Shown here piece after piece: positions 7,655 through 17,158 of a stretch of DNA of 64,000 nucleotides. The notes beneath the pieces were generated by a model. The model worked only from the letters and a program-made list of their open reading frames with translations, had not been told where the DNA came from and made no database searches. Within the stretch, counting starts at the first letter, position 1, and every line of letters starts with the position of its first letter. The position numbers and the translations under genes are program-made. The stretch spans positions 1-64,000 of the forward strand of contig MEQL01000050.1 in assembly GCA_001770205.1 (NCBI GenBank), in the 5' to 3' direction. This stretch comes from Bdellovibrionales bacterium RIFOXYD12_FULL_39_22. Its GTDB lineage: Bacteria > Bdellovibrionota > Bacteriovoracia > Bacteriovoracales > Bacteriovoracaceae.

Positions 7655-10600
7655 ATGAGTAGTGGTAACAGTACAACTAAAATGACCATGGATGGAAATA
7701 TGGCCGCGGCACATGTGGCATACGCTTTTACTGAAACGGCCGGAATCTATCCGATAACCCCATCTTCCGATATGGCCGAGCATGTGGATTCCTGGGCGGC
7801 CAGTGGAAAGAAAAATATTTTTGGACAGACGGTTAAAGTTGTTGAGATGCAATCCGAAGGCGGGGCCTCGGGAGTTATGCATGGTGCCCTGCAAGCAGGC
7901 GCTCTGACTTCAACCTTTACTGCTTCTCAGGGATTGTTGTTGATGCTTCCCAATATGTATAAAATTGCTGGTGAGCAATTACCTGGAGTTTTTCATGTTT
8001 CGGCCAGGCAAGTGGCCACTCATGCGCTTTCAATTTTTGGAGAACACTCTGATGTTTATTCTGCTCGTCCTACGGGGGTTGCCATTTTAGCGTCGGGAAG
8101 TGTTCAGCAGGTAATGGATATTGGTGCTGTAGCACATCTGGCGGCCATCTCTTCCTCAATGCCTTTTTTGCATTTTTTTGATGGTTTTAGAACCTCGCAT
8201 GAAATTCAAAAAATTGATGGATGGAACTATGAGACGTTATCAGGCCTGGTTGATCGAGAGGCCATAACTCGTTTTCGTAACAAAGCGCTAAATCCAGAAC
8301 ACCCAGTTACTCGAGGGACGGCGCAAAATCCGGATATTTATTTTCAAGCGCGGGAAGCTTGTAATCATACCTACGAAATACTCCCAGATATTGTGAACGA
8401 TTATTTAAAGAAAATCTCAAAATTAACGGGGCGAGATTATCGGCCATTTACCTATTATGGTGCACCCAATGCGGAATATATTATTGTGGCAATGGGATCG
8501 GTGACTGAAACGATTAGAGAGACGATCGATTATATGAGTGCTCAGGGAGAGAAAGTAGGCCTGATTTCTGTTCATCTTTTCCGGCCATTTTCTGCTAAAT
8601 ATTTACAAGAAGTATTACCTGCCTCCGTACGAAGAATTGCAGTACTGGATCGTTCTAAAGAGCCTGGATCAACGGGCGAGCCTCTTTTTTTAGATGTAAA
8701 AAATGTGCTGTCAGATAGAAATAGTCAGCTCACTATTGTAGGGGGACGCTATGGATTAGCATCGAAGGATACGACTCCTTCGCAAATTTTAGCAGTTTAT
8801 GAAAATTTAAAGCAGTATGAACCAAAAAATAATTTCACTATCGGGATTGTAGATGATGTTACTTTTTCTTCACTACCTATGGCCAAGCATATAGAAACGG
8901 TTCCGGCGGGAACGGTTGAGTGTAAGTTTTATGGATTGGGAGCGGATGGAACAGTAGGTGCCAATAAAAATTCCATCAAGATTATTGGCGATCATACAGA
9001 TATGTATGCACAAGGTTATTTTGCCTATGACTCCAAAAAATCAGGAGGTGTAACCATCTCCCATCTGCGCTTTGGAAAAAAACCTATCCAATCTACCTAT
9101 TATGTTAATAATCCTACTTTCGTTTCATGTAGCACTCAGGCCTATCTAGGGGTTTACGATATGCTTCGCGGGATTAAAAAAGGTGGAACCTTTTTGCTTA
9201 ATACCATTTGGGATGAAAAAGAGATTGTTAATCGCTTGCCAGATAAGACCAAAAAACAGTTAGCAGATAATAATGTTAATTTTTACATTATCAACGCTAC
9301 TCAGATTGCAGAAGATTTGGGCCTGGGGAGGCGAACTAATTCCATTATGCAATCGGCCTTTTTTAAGTTAGCAAATGTCATTCCTTTTGGTGAGGCCTGT
9401 GATTATATGAAAAAGGCGGTGGTAAAGAGCTATCAGAAAAAAGGAGACAATATTGTCAAAATGAATATTGACTCTATTGAGCAAGGTGCCGAGCGATTGG
9501 TAAAAGTAGCGGTAAATCCGGAGTGGAAGAATTTGGTGGTGGATGAGAGTAGTTGTGTTTCAGTTAAAGGGGTTGATAGTCATACCGAAAAAGATTTGGC
9601 CAAATTTTTAAATAGTGTCGCGGCCCCCATGAACTGCATGGCCGGAGATGATTTGCCAGTTAGTGCGTTTGCGGAGTCACATGTAGATGGAACTTTTCCT
9701 AACGGCTCTTGCGCTTATGAGAAGCGAGGTATTGCCACCAGTATTCCGGAATGGGTGTCTAAAAATTGTATTCAGTGTAATCAGTGTGCCTATGTTTGTC
9801 CGCATGCTGCTATTAGGCCATTCTTGTTAGATGAAAAAGAGATGAAGGGATTACCCAATAACATGGATACACTTAAGGCCATTGGTAAAGAGGTGGCCGG
9901 CCACTCCTATCGTATTCAAGTGGCCGCGCTAGATTGTACTGGGTGCGGTGTTTGTGTCAGTGTCTGTCCGGCAAAAGAGAAATCGCTGGTGATGAAACCA
10001 CTGGAGTCTCAGGCCGCTCAGATTGATAATTGGGATTATTTAAGTAAAAATGTGACTTACAAAGATAGTTTTTTCAAAAAGAACACCGTTAAAGGTAGCC
10101 AGTTTGCGCAGCCACTTTTTGAATTTTCTGGGGCCTGTTCCGGATGTGGAGAAACTCCTTACATCAAAGCGGCAACTCAATTGTTTGGTGATCGGATGAT
10201 GATTGCCAATGCTACAGGATGCTCTTCTATCTATGGAGGATCTGCTCCGGCCACTCCATATTGTAAAAATGCTCAAGGCCATGGGCCAGCGTGGGCCAAT
10301 TCTTTGTTTGAAGATAATGCAGAATATGGTGGAGGAATGGCCATTGGAGTGGAGAAAATTCGGGAACAAATTGCTTCAATGATGACTGAGAATATGAATA
10401 AAGTTTCTCCAACGATGCAGACGGCCTTTAATGGCTGGTTGGAGGCAAGACATAATGGTGAGGCATCCAAGGATGCTTCGGCCAAATTGGTGACGGCACT
10501 TGCTAAAGAGAGTTCACCTCTAGTTAATGAATTAAAAAATCTCGCTCAATATTTCGTAAAAAAATCAATTTGGATTATTGGAGGAGATGGATGGGCCTAC

Positions 10601-11257
10601 GATATAGGTTTCGGAGGCCTAGATCATGTCCTTTCACTTGGTGAAGATCTCAACATGCTGGTGTTAGACACGGAAGTCTATTCTAATACTGGAGGACAGG
10701 CGTCGAAAGCATCAGTTACAGGGCAGGTGGCCAAGTTTGCAGCGGCCGGCAAGCGAATGAAGAAAAAAGATTTAGGAAGAATCGCGATGACTTATGGTAA
10801 CGTCTACGTGGCACAGGTAGCGATGGGGGCAAATCAAGCGCATTATTTAAAAGTATTAAGTGAAGCAGAGGCCTATCCTGGGCCATCTTTGATCATTGCC
10901 TACTCTCCTTGTATTGCTCATGGAATTAAGGATGGTGGAATGACGCATATGATGGAGCAATCAAAGTTGGCGGTGGAGTGCGGATACTGGCATCTTTATC
11001 GCTATAATCCATTGCTAGAAAAAGAGGGTAAAAACCCCTTCGTGTTAGATTCCAAGCCGCCCAAGTTAGAAAATTTTGCCAAATATTTAAGTAGTGAGGT
11101 GCGTTTTGCCTCACTTGCTACGATGTTTCCAGAAGAGGCCAAGCGTCTTTTTGCGCTAGCGCAAGAGGATGCGAAGTGGCGTTATGATAATTATCGTCGC
11201 TTAAATGATAATGTCTATGGCACAACGACTTCTTCTTCTTCTTCTTCTTCGAGTTGA
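7655..11257 (+). CDS. nifJ: Pyruvate:ferredoxin (flavodoxin) oxidoreductase
   Basis: This single-chain, 1200-residue enzyme oxidises pyruvate and CoA to acetyl-CoA and CO2 and reduces ferredoxin or flavodoxin. It has the homodimeric NifJ plan: N-terminal pyruvate domain (YPITPSSDMAE), a central region, two [4Fe-4S] clusters (CIQCNQCAYVCP from residue 705, CTGCGVCVSVCP from 761), then the thiamine-diphosphate domain with CSGCGE, GGDGWAYDIGFGG and the NTGGQASK segment. ATG 7655 is preceded by GGAGGG, which beats the in-frame TTG at 7643. The C-terminus ends in eight serines from a CTT repeat. The gene stands alone with its own terminator and lies next to oadGAB, consistent with anaerobic pyruvate metabolism. 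Confidence 0.97.
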   Translation: MSSGNSTTKMTMDGNMAAAHVAYAFTETAGIYPITPSSDMAEHVDSWAASGKKNIFGQTVKVVEMQSEGGASGVMHGALQAGALTSTFTASQGLLLMLPNMYKIAGEQLPGVFHVSARQVATHALSIFGEHSDVYSARPTGVAILASGSVQQVMDIGAVAHLAAISSSMPFLHFFDGFRTSHEIQKIDGWNYETLSGLVDREAITRFRNKALNPEHPVTRGTAQNPDIYFQAREACNHTYEILPDIVNDYLKKISKLTGRDYRPFTYYGAPNAEYIIVAMGSVTETIRETIDYMSAQGEKVGLISVHLFRPFSAKYLQEVLPASVRRIAVLDRSKEPGSTGEPLFLDVKNVLSDRNSQLTIVGGRYGLASKDTTPSQILAVYENLKQYEPKNNFTIGIVDDVTFSSLPMAKHIETVPAGTVECKFYGLGADGTVGANKNSIKIIGDHTDMYAQGYFAYDSKKSGGVTISHLRFGKKPIQSTYYVNNPTFVSCSTQAYLGVYDMLRGIKKGGTFLLNTIWDEKEIVNRLPDKTKKQLADNNVNFYIINATQIAEDLGLGRRTNSIMQSAFFKLANVIPFGEACDYMKKAVVKSYQKKGDNIVKMNIDSIEQGAERLVKVAVNPEWKNLVVDESSCVSVKGVDSHTEKDLAKFLNSVAAPMNCMAGDDLPVSAFAESHVDGTFPNGSCAYEKRGIATSIPEWVSKNCIQCNQCAYVCPHAAIRPFLLDEKEMKGLPNNMDTLKAIGKEVAGHSYRIQVAALDCTGCGVCVSVCPAKEKSLVMKPLESQAAQIDNWDYLSKNVTYKDSFFKKNTVKGSQFAQPLFEFSGACSGCGETPYIKAATQLFGDRMMIANATGCSSIYGGSAPATPYCKNAQGHGPAWANSLFEDNAEYGGGMAIGVEKIREQIASMMTENMNKVSPTMQTAFNGWLEARHNGEASKDASAKLVTALAKESSPLVNELKNLAQYFVKKSIWIIGGDGWAYDIGFGGLDHVLSLGEDLNMLVLDTEVYSNTGGQASKASVTGQVAKFAAAGKRMKKKDLGRIAMTYGNVYVAQVAMGANQAHYLKVLSEAEAYPGPSLIIAYSPCIAHGIKDGGMTHMMEQSKLAVECGYWHLYRYNPLLEKEGKNPFVLDSKPPKLENFAKYLSSEVRFASLATMFPEEAKRLFALAQEDAKWRYDNYRRLNDNVYGTTTSSSSSSSS
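11229..11250 (+). repeat. CTT trinucleotide microsatellite in the nifJ tail
   Basis: About seven CTT units encode six consecutive TCT serine codons, followed by TCG and AGT, just before the nifJ stop. Slippage would only change the length of a serine tail, unless it is not a multiple of three. Confidence 0.85.
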
Positions 11258-11259
11258 TC

Positions 11260-11303
11260 AAAAAGTTGGCCACTAACTTTTTATCGTTAGTGGCCATTTT
11301 TTT
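11260..11303 (+). terminator. Rho-independent terminator of nifJ
   Basis: Perfect 10-bp stem GGCCACTAAC/GTTAGTGGCC with an 8-nt loop, preceded by an A run and followed by a T run. It begins 3 bp after the nifJ stop. The A run on the other side could make it work in both directions. Confidence 0.9.
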
Positions 11304-11385
11304 CTTTCGCTTGTAATAAATCTTACATACAATTTCCGACTGAATTTGGTTTAAATTATTATCAACCTCTTACAAAGGATCGTTT

Positions 11386-11628
11386 ATGCTAGCAGAAGGT
11401 CTGAAGTTAACTTTTATTGGTATGGGAACTGTTTATGTTTTTTTGGCCATTCTCATTACATGTATGAATCTCACCTCAAAAATCTTAAAACCATTTACTG
11501 ACAAAGAATTTGCTGATCACGAACGGGAACTGGAAGAGGCGGCCCGCGCGCGAGCAGAGGCCAATGTCGGCAATGATGGTGCAGTAGTTGCCGCTATTTC
11601 AGCAGCAATAGAAGCGCATCGAAAATAA
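11386..11628 (+). CDS. oadG: Sodium-pump decarboxylase gamma subunit (OadG-like)
   Basis: An 80-residue protein with one N-terminal membrane helix (residues of about 6-28, LTFIGMGTVYVFLAILITC) and a charged, Ala-rich cytoplasmic tail. The GMGTVYVFL pattern is typical of the gamma chain of oxaloacetate/methylmalonyl-CoA decarboxylase, which anchors alpha to beta and helps assembly. In known systems the tail often ends in metal-binding residues; here it ends EAHRK. An AAGGA ribosome site precedes ATG 11386. It is followed by the alpha and beta genes, the classic G-A-B order, which strongly supports the call. Confidence 0.85.
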   Translation: MLAEGLKLTFIGMGTVYVFLAILITCMNLTSKILKPFTDKEFADHERELEEAARARAEANVGNDGAVVAAISAAIEAHRK

Positions 11629-11704
11629 TTTTAAAAAAATGAACGTATTAAGAGATTAAAAATTTTTTAATTTAAAGTAGCAATAGCAACAAAGGAAAAA
11701 GCGA

Positions 11705-13498
11705 ATGAAAAAAATCGAGTTTATGGACACCTCCTTTCGCGATGGTTTCCAATCTTACTTCGGAGCACGAGTATTAACAGCAGATTTTATTCCAGCGGTA
11801 GAAGCGGCAGCAGCAGCAGGAATTTCTTACTTTGAAGCAGGTGGTGGTGCGCGCTTTCAAAGTATCCCACTTTATTGTGGAGAATCTCCATTTGACATGA
11901 TGGATAAGTTTAGAAAAGCGGCCGGGCCTAATGCTAAGTTACAAACCTTGGCCCGTGGGATCAATGTGGTGGCCTTGTCGCAACAACCAAAAGATATGAT
12001 TGATCTACACGCCAAAATGTTTAAAAAACATGGAATCACCCATATCAGGAACTTTGATGCGCTAAATGACTATAGAAATTTAGAGTATTCTGCGCAATGT
12101 ATAAAAAATGCCGGCCTTCATCACCAAGTATGCGTCACTATGATGGAACTGCCTCCAGGATGTGAAGGTGCTCATGATGCTGCTTTTTACATAAAGACGC
12201 TCAAAGATATTTTAAACTCGGGCCTGCCTTTTGATTCTATCTGCTTTAAAGATGCTTCGGGGACGGCCAATCCACAGAAAGTTTATGAAACAGTAAAACA
12301 GGCCCGCGCCTTGGTGGGTAAAGATATGGTGTTGTGGATTCACTCGCATGCTACTGCTGGCATTGGAGAGTCCCAATATAAAGCGGCAATTGAAGCAGGC
12401 ATTGATGGGGTATGTCTTTGCCGAAAACCTGTTTCAGGCGGCACTGGGCAGCCAGATTTGTTATCAATGAATCATGTTCTTAAGGGAACACAGTATACTT
12501 TGGATATTGATTATAAAAAAATATTGGAGGCCAATAATGTATTTACTGAGTGTTTGAAAGATTATTTCTTTCCACCAGAAGCGTTGGCCATCTCTCCAGA
12601 AGTTATCTACTCTCCAATGCCAGGAGGGGCACTAACTGCCAACACCATGATGATGCGAGATACTGGAACGCTTAATCTTTATCCCGAAGTTATTGTGGAA
12701 ATGGGAGAGGTAATTAAAAGGGGCGGCTTTGGAACTTCGGTTACTCCTATGAGTCAGTTCTATTTTCAGCAAGCATTTTCAAATGTTACTCAAGGGAAGT
12801 GGAAAAAATTTGCCGACGGATATGCTGATACGGTGCTTGGTTATTTCGGAAAAACTCCTACTGAACCAGATGCAGAGGTAGTAAGGCTTGCTTCTGAACA
12901 AACCGGTAAAAAACCTTTTACCGGCCATCCTTTAGATATTTTATCCCCAGGAATTCCTGAGGCCAAGAAAATTTTAGAAGAGAATAAACTTCCGGTGACC
13001 GATGAAAACTTATTCATTGTTGGTGCTTTTAAAACGAAAGAGGGCAACAAGGGATTAGACTTTTTGAAAGGTAATTTTAAGATCTCAGTAGTAAAAAATG
13101 CCGCCAAAAAAGATGGAGCCGCGGCACCTGCACCTTCTGCAGCGTCCACCAAATCATCTGGTGGCGTTGGTAACTATGTCGTAAATGTTGATGGCAAAAA
13201 CTATAAGGTAGTGGTGGCCGAGGGAGCGAGTGGCGGAATTCAAGTTTCGCAAGTTACTCCTGCCGAGAAAAAGGCCGTTGCGGGAGCTGTAGAGGTTAAG
13301 GCCAAATTGCCTGGTAGTGTAATGAAGGTCAACGTTTCTGTTGGAAGTAAGGTGAAAAAAGGTGACACGATCGTAGTGCTAGAGGCGGTTAAAATGGAGA
13401 CCCCCATTTATTCTCCGCAAGATGGAGAAATTGTCTCCGTTGATGTAAAAAAAGGTGATGTCATTAGAGCAAATCAATTACTAGTGATGATTAAATAA
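11705..13498 (+). CDS. oadA: Biotin-dependent decarboxylase alpha subunit (OadA-type carboxyltransferase)
   Basis: The 597-residue protein transfers the carboxyl group of oxaloacetate, or a similar acid, to biotin. The N-terminal HMG-CoA-lyase-like barrel starts FMDTSFRDGFQS. A conserved-carboxylase domain follows (YSPMPGGALTANT), then a Gly/Ala/Pro/Ser linker (about 470-495) and a C-terminal biotinyl domain with EAVKMETP, in which Lys563 is the expected biotin site. AAGGAAAA precedes the start. It lies between the gamma and beta genes (18 bp to oadB). Substrate preference between oxaloacetate and another carboxylic acid cannot be decided from sequence, though nifJ next door makes a pyruvate/oxaloacetate role plausible. 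Confidence 0.92.
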   Translation: MKKIEFMDTSFRDGFQSYFGARVLTADFIPAVEAAAAAGISYFEAGGGARFQSIPLYCGESPFDMMDKFRKAAGPNAKLQTLARGINVVALSQQPKDMIDLHAKMFKKHGITHIRNFDALNDYRNLEYSAQCIKNAGLHHQVCVTMMELPPGCEGAHDAAFYIKTLKDILNSGLPFDSICFKDASGTANPQKVYETVKQARALVGKDMVLWIHSHATAGIGESQYKAAIEAGIDGVCLCRKPVSGGTGQPDLLSMNHVLKGTQYTLDIDYKKILEANNVFTECLKDYFFPPEALAISPEVIYSPMPGGALTANTMMMRDTGTLNLYPEVIVEMGEVIKRGGFGTSVTPMSQFYFQQAFSNVTQGKWKKFADGYADTVLGYFGKTPTEPDAEVVRLASEQTGKKPFTGHPLDILSPGIPEAKKILEENKLPVTDENLFIVGAFKTKEGNKGLDFLKGNFKISVVKNAAKKDGAAAPAPSAASTKSSGGVGNYVVNVDGKNYKVVVAEGASGGIQVSQVTPAEKKAVAGAVEVKAKLPGSVMKVNVSVGSKVKKGDTIVVLEAVKMETPIYSPQDGEIVSVDVKKGDVIRANQLLVMIK

Positions 13499-13516
13499 GT
13501 TAAGAGGAAGGATATT

Positions 13517-14848
13517 ATGAAAAAAATAATTATTTTGACTTTGTTTGCGCTGCTTTCGATTGGCAGTGTGATTGCCGAAGAGGGCCAGACTGCTAATAGT
13601 TCAGACGTTACAGTGGCAGAGACGGCCGCTTCATCTGTGGCCACCGAGGCAGATTTAAATGCAGAACATCTACCACCTATGATGGAGATGTTTAAAATGT
13701 TGTGGAAGTCCACTGGGGTTTACGGATTTTCTAGTCCGGATATCATGTGGCCCAAAGGATGGGGAGAGCTCATCATGATTGGTGTAGGCCTTTTGCTTTT
13801 ATACTTGGCCATTGTTAAAGGTTTTGAACCTCTACTGCTTATTCCCATTAGTTTTGGTTGTATTTTTGCCAACGTTCCACTGGCGGGGATGAATGATGAG
13901 GGAGGAATTTTATATTATATTTATAATTCAGGAATAAAAACAGGGGTATTTCCGCTGCTTATTTTTATGGGGGTAGGGGCCATGACTGATTTTGGGCCGA
14001 TGATTGCAAACCCTATTACTATCATGTTGGGAGCGGCCGCGCAGTTGGGAATTTTTATTACCGTTATTGGTGCGCTTTTTTTATCTAAGTATATTCCTGG
14101 GATTAATTTTTCTCTGGCCGATGCATCCTCTATTGGGATTATTGGGGGGGCGGATGGCCCGACAGCAATCTATGTTACCACTAAATTATCTCCGCGCCTT
14201 TTAGGTTCTATTGCGGTGGCGGCCTACTCATACATGGCCATGGTTCCTCTGATTCAGCCACCTATTATGAAACTTTGCTCCACACCGGCAGAACGCTTAA
14301 TTAAGATGGAGCAGCTGCGTTACGTGGGACGTTTGGAGAAGATCATGTTGCCACTAGTGGTTATGCTTCTTTGTATTTTCTTTTTACCATCTGCGGCACC
14401 ATTGATGGGATTTTTTATGTTCGGAAATTTACTTCGCGAATCAGGCATTGTTAATCGTCTATCGGATACAGCGCAAAATGCATTGATGAATATAGTGGTT
14501 ATGTTTTTAGGTTTGGGAGTAGGTGCCAAGCTTTCGGCTAAAACTTTTTTGAATATGGAGACCTTGGGAATTTTAGTTCTAGGAGTTACCGCTTTTGGAA
14601 TTGGTACAGCTGGTGGTGTTTTAATGGCCAGGGTAATGAATCTATTTATGAAAAATAAAATCAATCCACTGATTGGTTCTGCAGGAGTTTCGGCGGTGCC
14701 GATGGCCGCGCGTGTTTCCCAAAATGAAGGTGCTAAGGCCGATCCGCAAAATTTCCTTTTAATGCATGCTATGGGGCCTAATGTTGCCGGAGTTATTGGT
14801 TCAGCGGTAGCGGCCGGAGTGCTGCTTTCAGTATTTGGTAAGATGTAG
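13517..14848 (+). CDS. oadB: Sodium-translocating decarboxylase beta subunit (OadB-type)
   Basis: The 443-residue membrane protein decarboxylates carboxybiotin and exports sodium. It has about ten hydrophobic segments and the signature [18 protein letters not shown] with the conserved Asp of the ion site; [14 protein letters not shown] is the second conserved loop. An unusual N-terminal part precedes the core: a signal-like helix (residues 1-20) ending near VIAEEG and a soluble linker of about 35 residues before PPMMEMFK. Longer beta chains exist in some lineages, but this region is worth checking. AGAGGAAGG precedes the start. Last gene of oadGAB. Confidence 0.92.
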   Translation: MKKIIILTLFALLSIGSVIAEEGQTANSSDVTVAETAASSVATEADLNAEHLPPMMEMFKMLWKSTGVYGFSSPDIMWPKGWGELIMIGVGLLLLYLAIVKGFEPLLLIPISFGCIFANVPLAGMNDEGGILYYIYNSGIKTGVFPLLIFMGVGAMTDFGPMIANPITIMLGAAAQLGIFITVIGALFLSKYIPGINFSLADASSIGIIGGADGPTAIYVTTKLSPRLLGSIAVAAYSYMAMVPLIQPPIMKLCSTPAERLIKMEQLRYVGRLEKIMLPLVVMLLCIFFLPSAAPLMGFFMFGNLLRESGIVNRLSDTAQNALMNIVVMFLGLGVGAKLSAKTFLNMETLGILVLGVTAFGIGTAGGVLMARVMNLFMKNKINPLIGSAGVSAVPMAARVSQNEGAKADPQNFLLMHAMGPNVAGVIGSAVAAGVLLSVFGKM

Positions 14849-15302
14849 AGATAATTTACTAGAAGCGAGGCCTTGATTTTTCTCTTACCTGTTATTTTTT
14901 TTGTGGATTTTTTTGTTACAAAATACATTTATTCCTGGCAAAAAATGTAGTATAGCACAAAAAAATCCACTTAAAACAGGCGATGTCAATGATAGAAATT
15001 TCGCGATCACTCATAACTACTTTAAATATATGGAAAAAATCAAAAAAACAGGGCGCCTTTGTTAGTAAAAGGTGCCAGGCAAGTTTAAAAAACATTTTTA
15101 ATTGATAGGACTAACTTTGACAAGGCAAAAAGCTATTTGTTGCAGTTGAGAAACACCGCAATCAATTGAGAATCGTGTTCTTTGTGCGACCTCTCCTCTT
15201 AACCTTTCTACGAGAAACAAATACCTCGTAGTACACGACCTATTTGGGATATGGGTAATTAAAAAGATATGGCCATTGAGGTTCTTGCGGGCCGCCGATA
15301 AT
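14849..15302. other. Intergenic region
   Basis: 454 bp between the convergent oadB and the secreted orphan. It holds a minus-strand terminator at 15052-15076 and an imperfect inverted repeat near 14924-14950 (TACATTT...AAATGTA). A 40-codon frame at 14983-15105 has no family features and overlaps the hairpin. Nothing else is supported. Confidence 0.5.
15052..15076 (-). terminator. Terminator of the 15303-15899 gene
   Basis: A 9-bp stem (GGCGCCTTT/AAAGGTGCC, one G-T pair) with a 7-nt loop. Read on the minus strand it is followed by TGTTTTTTTGATTTTTT. It lies about 230 bp downstream of the minus-strand gene stop. Confidence 0.6.
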
Positions 15303-15899
15303 TCAATCCTGTTTTATTTTTGCAACCCCTAATACTATGCGGTTTACCAGGTCGGAATCGAGAAGTACTTCAGTATTACTATTCATAAAAACGACAAATC
15401 TATTGAAACCGTTAGTCAGCCATAAATTGCAGGTGCTATGGGTATAGTTGCCTTCGTCATCATAGTGTTTAATTTCACGTGGTTCAGGAACAAAGATAAA
15501 ATTGAACTTCTGTCTATTAAAACATTCAGAACCTAATATGGTCGTATGAACAAGATCTCCCCCCAAGCAAAGGGGATCGTCTATAGTAGAGAAAACTTCA
15601 ACAGGAGTTCCTTTGTCCGTTTCAAATTTGACTTCAAAAGCATGCTCATAACTAGTGCCGAAGATCTCATGATCTTCAAAAGGTTGTATCCCTTGGTCAA
15701 TAACCTCTAGTTTTTCTTCAACAACTGTAATTGGGGTGGGCCACCTACCTTCCATTGTAGTGATCACAAATTCTTTGACAGAAGGCACTATAAAGTGACT
15801 CATGGATATATAATCACATTTCTCAACTACCTCTGACTGAGCAATACTGACTCCATGAAAAGCGCACAAAAATACAAGCACCAGATTGAACAATTTCAT
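15303..15899 (-). CDS. Secreted hypothetical protein
   Basis: A 198-residue product with a signal peptide (MKLFNLVLVFLCAFHGVSIAQ) and a mature part with four cysteines (EKC, PLC, SEC, STC). It is rich in beta-type residues and has no membrane helix, so it is probably periplasmic or exported. A GAGGGAAAG ribosome site precedes the ATG. No homologous family is recognised. It has only one GGCC site in 597 bp, like the other orphan secreted genes. It lies between the energy block and a transposase relic, so it may be accessory DNA. Confidence 0.65.
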   Translation of the reverse strand: MKLFNLVLVFLCAFHGVSIAQSEVVEKCDYISMSHFIVPSVKEFVITTMEGRWPTPITVVEEKLEVIDQGIQPFEDHEIFGTSYEHAFEVKFETDKGTPVEVFSTIDDPLCLGGDLVHTTILGSECFNRQKFNFIFVPEPREIKHYDDEGNYTHSTCNLWLTNGFNRFVVFMNSNTEVLLDSDLVNRIVLGVAKIKQD

Positions 15900-16015
15900 C
15901 TTTCCCTCCTAATAGTCATATATTTGAATTGATGAAGAGTTGTAACATCGGAAAAATAATCTGTCGAGTTCAGAGGAAAGATAAAAAGATAAAAGGAAAT
16001 TTGGTCTGGAATTTA

Positions 16016-16207
16016 CTATTTTTTCCTGGGTTTGACAGTTGGTGCGCAAGGACTTGATTTTACTGGCTCAAAACCCGCGTCGTATACTACAAATACATTT
16101 TTTCGAAAGAATCTCGTGACATTACCGGTGGTGGTAGTTTGATATTTGCCATGTCTAGAATTTTCGTCGCATATTTTGATAGCTTGGAAAAGACATAATA
16201 CTCTCGA
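16016..16207 (-). pseudogene. C-terminal fragment of an unidentified protein
   Basis: A 63-codon frame without a start begins after a stop at 16208-16210. It encodes KICDENSRHGKYQTTTTGNV, then RFFRKNVFVVYD, and ends in a basic tail PTVKPRKK. The composition looks like a real protein end, but the family is unknown. It directly follows the truncated transposase, so it may be the part of a gene left after insertion and deletion. Confidence 0.25.
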
Positions 16208-16213
16208 TTATCT

Positions 16214-17158
16214 TCAGCACTTAATTTTGACACCTGCATTGAGTTGATAAGTAACAACTATTTTATCGTTGATATGATAGACACTCCCATCAGCATTTCT
16301 AACATTTTTTTCTATTTGAATAATTTTATATTTTAAAATTTCTTCTTTGTTTGTAGATGCGTTAACGTAGCCATCTTCGATAAACACTTGCTCCTGTACT
16401 TCTTGCGGAGCATTTTTTAATCGGTGGCTAACAATATAATCAAGGCCAGTGTTCAGAATATCAACTAAGTTTTGCCCAGAGTTTAACCCACGATCACTGA
16501 CAATAATTACGTCGGATATATTAAATTTATTCTTGGCCCTTGCTACAAAGTTTTTCAGCGTGTTGCCTTCGTAGGTATTGCTGCTGAATATCTCGTAATC
16601 AAGTGGCCGGCCAGTTTTGTCAATGAGAGCACCGGCCACAACCTGCACATCTCCAAACTTACAGTCTTTGCTGTAGCCAAACTTTTTTAAATCATCCTCA
16701 TTTTTGCTCTCAAAGTAAAACGTTGTTACATCGTAAAAAACAACAGAGACATCAAGTTTAAAAATTTCTTTTTGCTTCTCAAAAAGATGCTGTTTTATTG
16801 GATCAATATTGACCGCAAGAAAATCTAATGTACGATAGATATTGTGCAGATCAATAACTGGATTTTGCACATACCAGCTTTGGTGATTGTATGAGGCATA
16901 TTTACTTCTGGGAGTGGCCAGGCGCTCAGCAATTAGAAACGTAATGATTGATAGAATATCGGCCTTAATTTTTCGGTCACGCAATAATTTTTCAAAGCAA
17001 GAATCAATTTTTAAAAGTTCAATTAACTTTTTTGTTATAAAAATCGCCCCCCAATTTTGTCGAGAAACTTCCTGTAACTCAGAGGTGGGAACCATATCAA
17101 CTGTTTTGCAAAACGAGAGTAGTTTTCGCAATATTCCGCTATACTTGGCATCAAAGTG
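16214..17158 (-). pseudogene. Truncated IS1634-like (IS4-superfamily) transposase
   Basis: An open frame of 314 codons follows directly after the stop codon of the histidine kinase gene and has no upstream ATG; the first plausible start is TTG at 17131. DVTTFYFES supplies the first catalytic Asp and VSDRGLNS the second, in the style of IS1634/IS1549 transposases. Those are normally about 500 residues or more. Here the N-terminal leader region and the C-terminal third with the catalytic Glu are missing, so it is inactive. I found no inverted repeats at the ends. GGCC is present at about 7 sites, so the insertion is probably not very recent. Confidence 0.7.

Noticed and set aside
14983-15105. 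40-codon frame after oadB
   Set aside because: No signal, no family, weak ribosome site, and it overlaps a minus-strand terminator hairpin.
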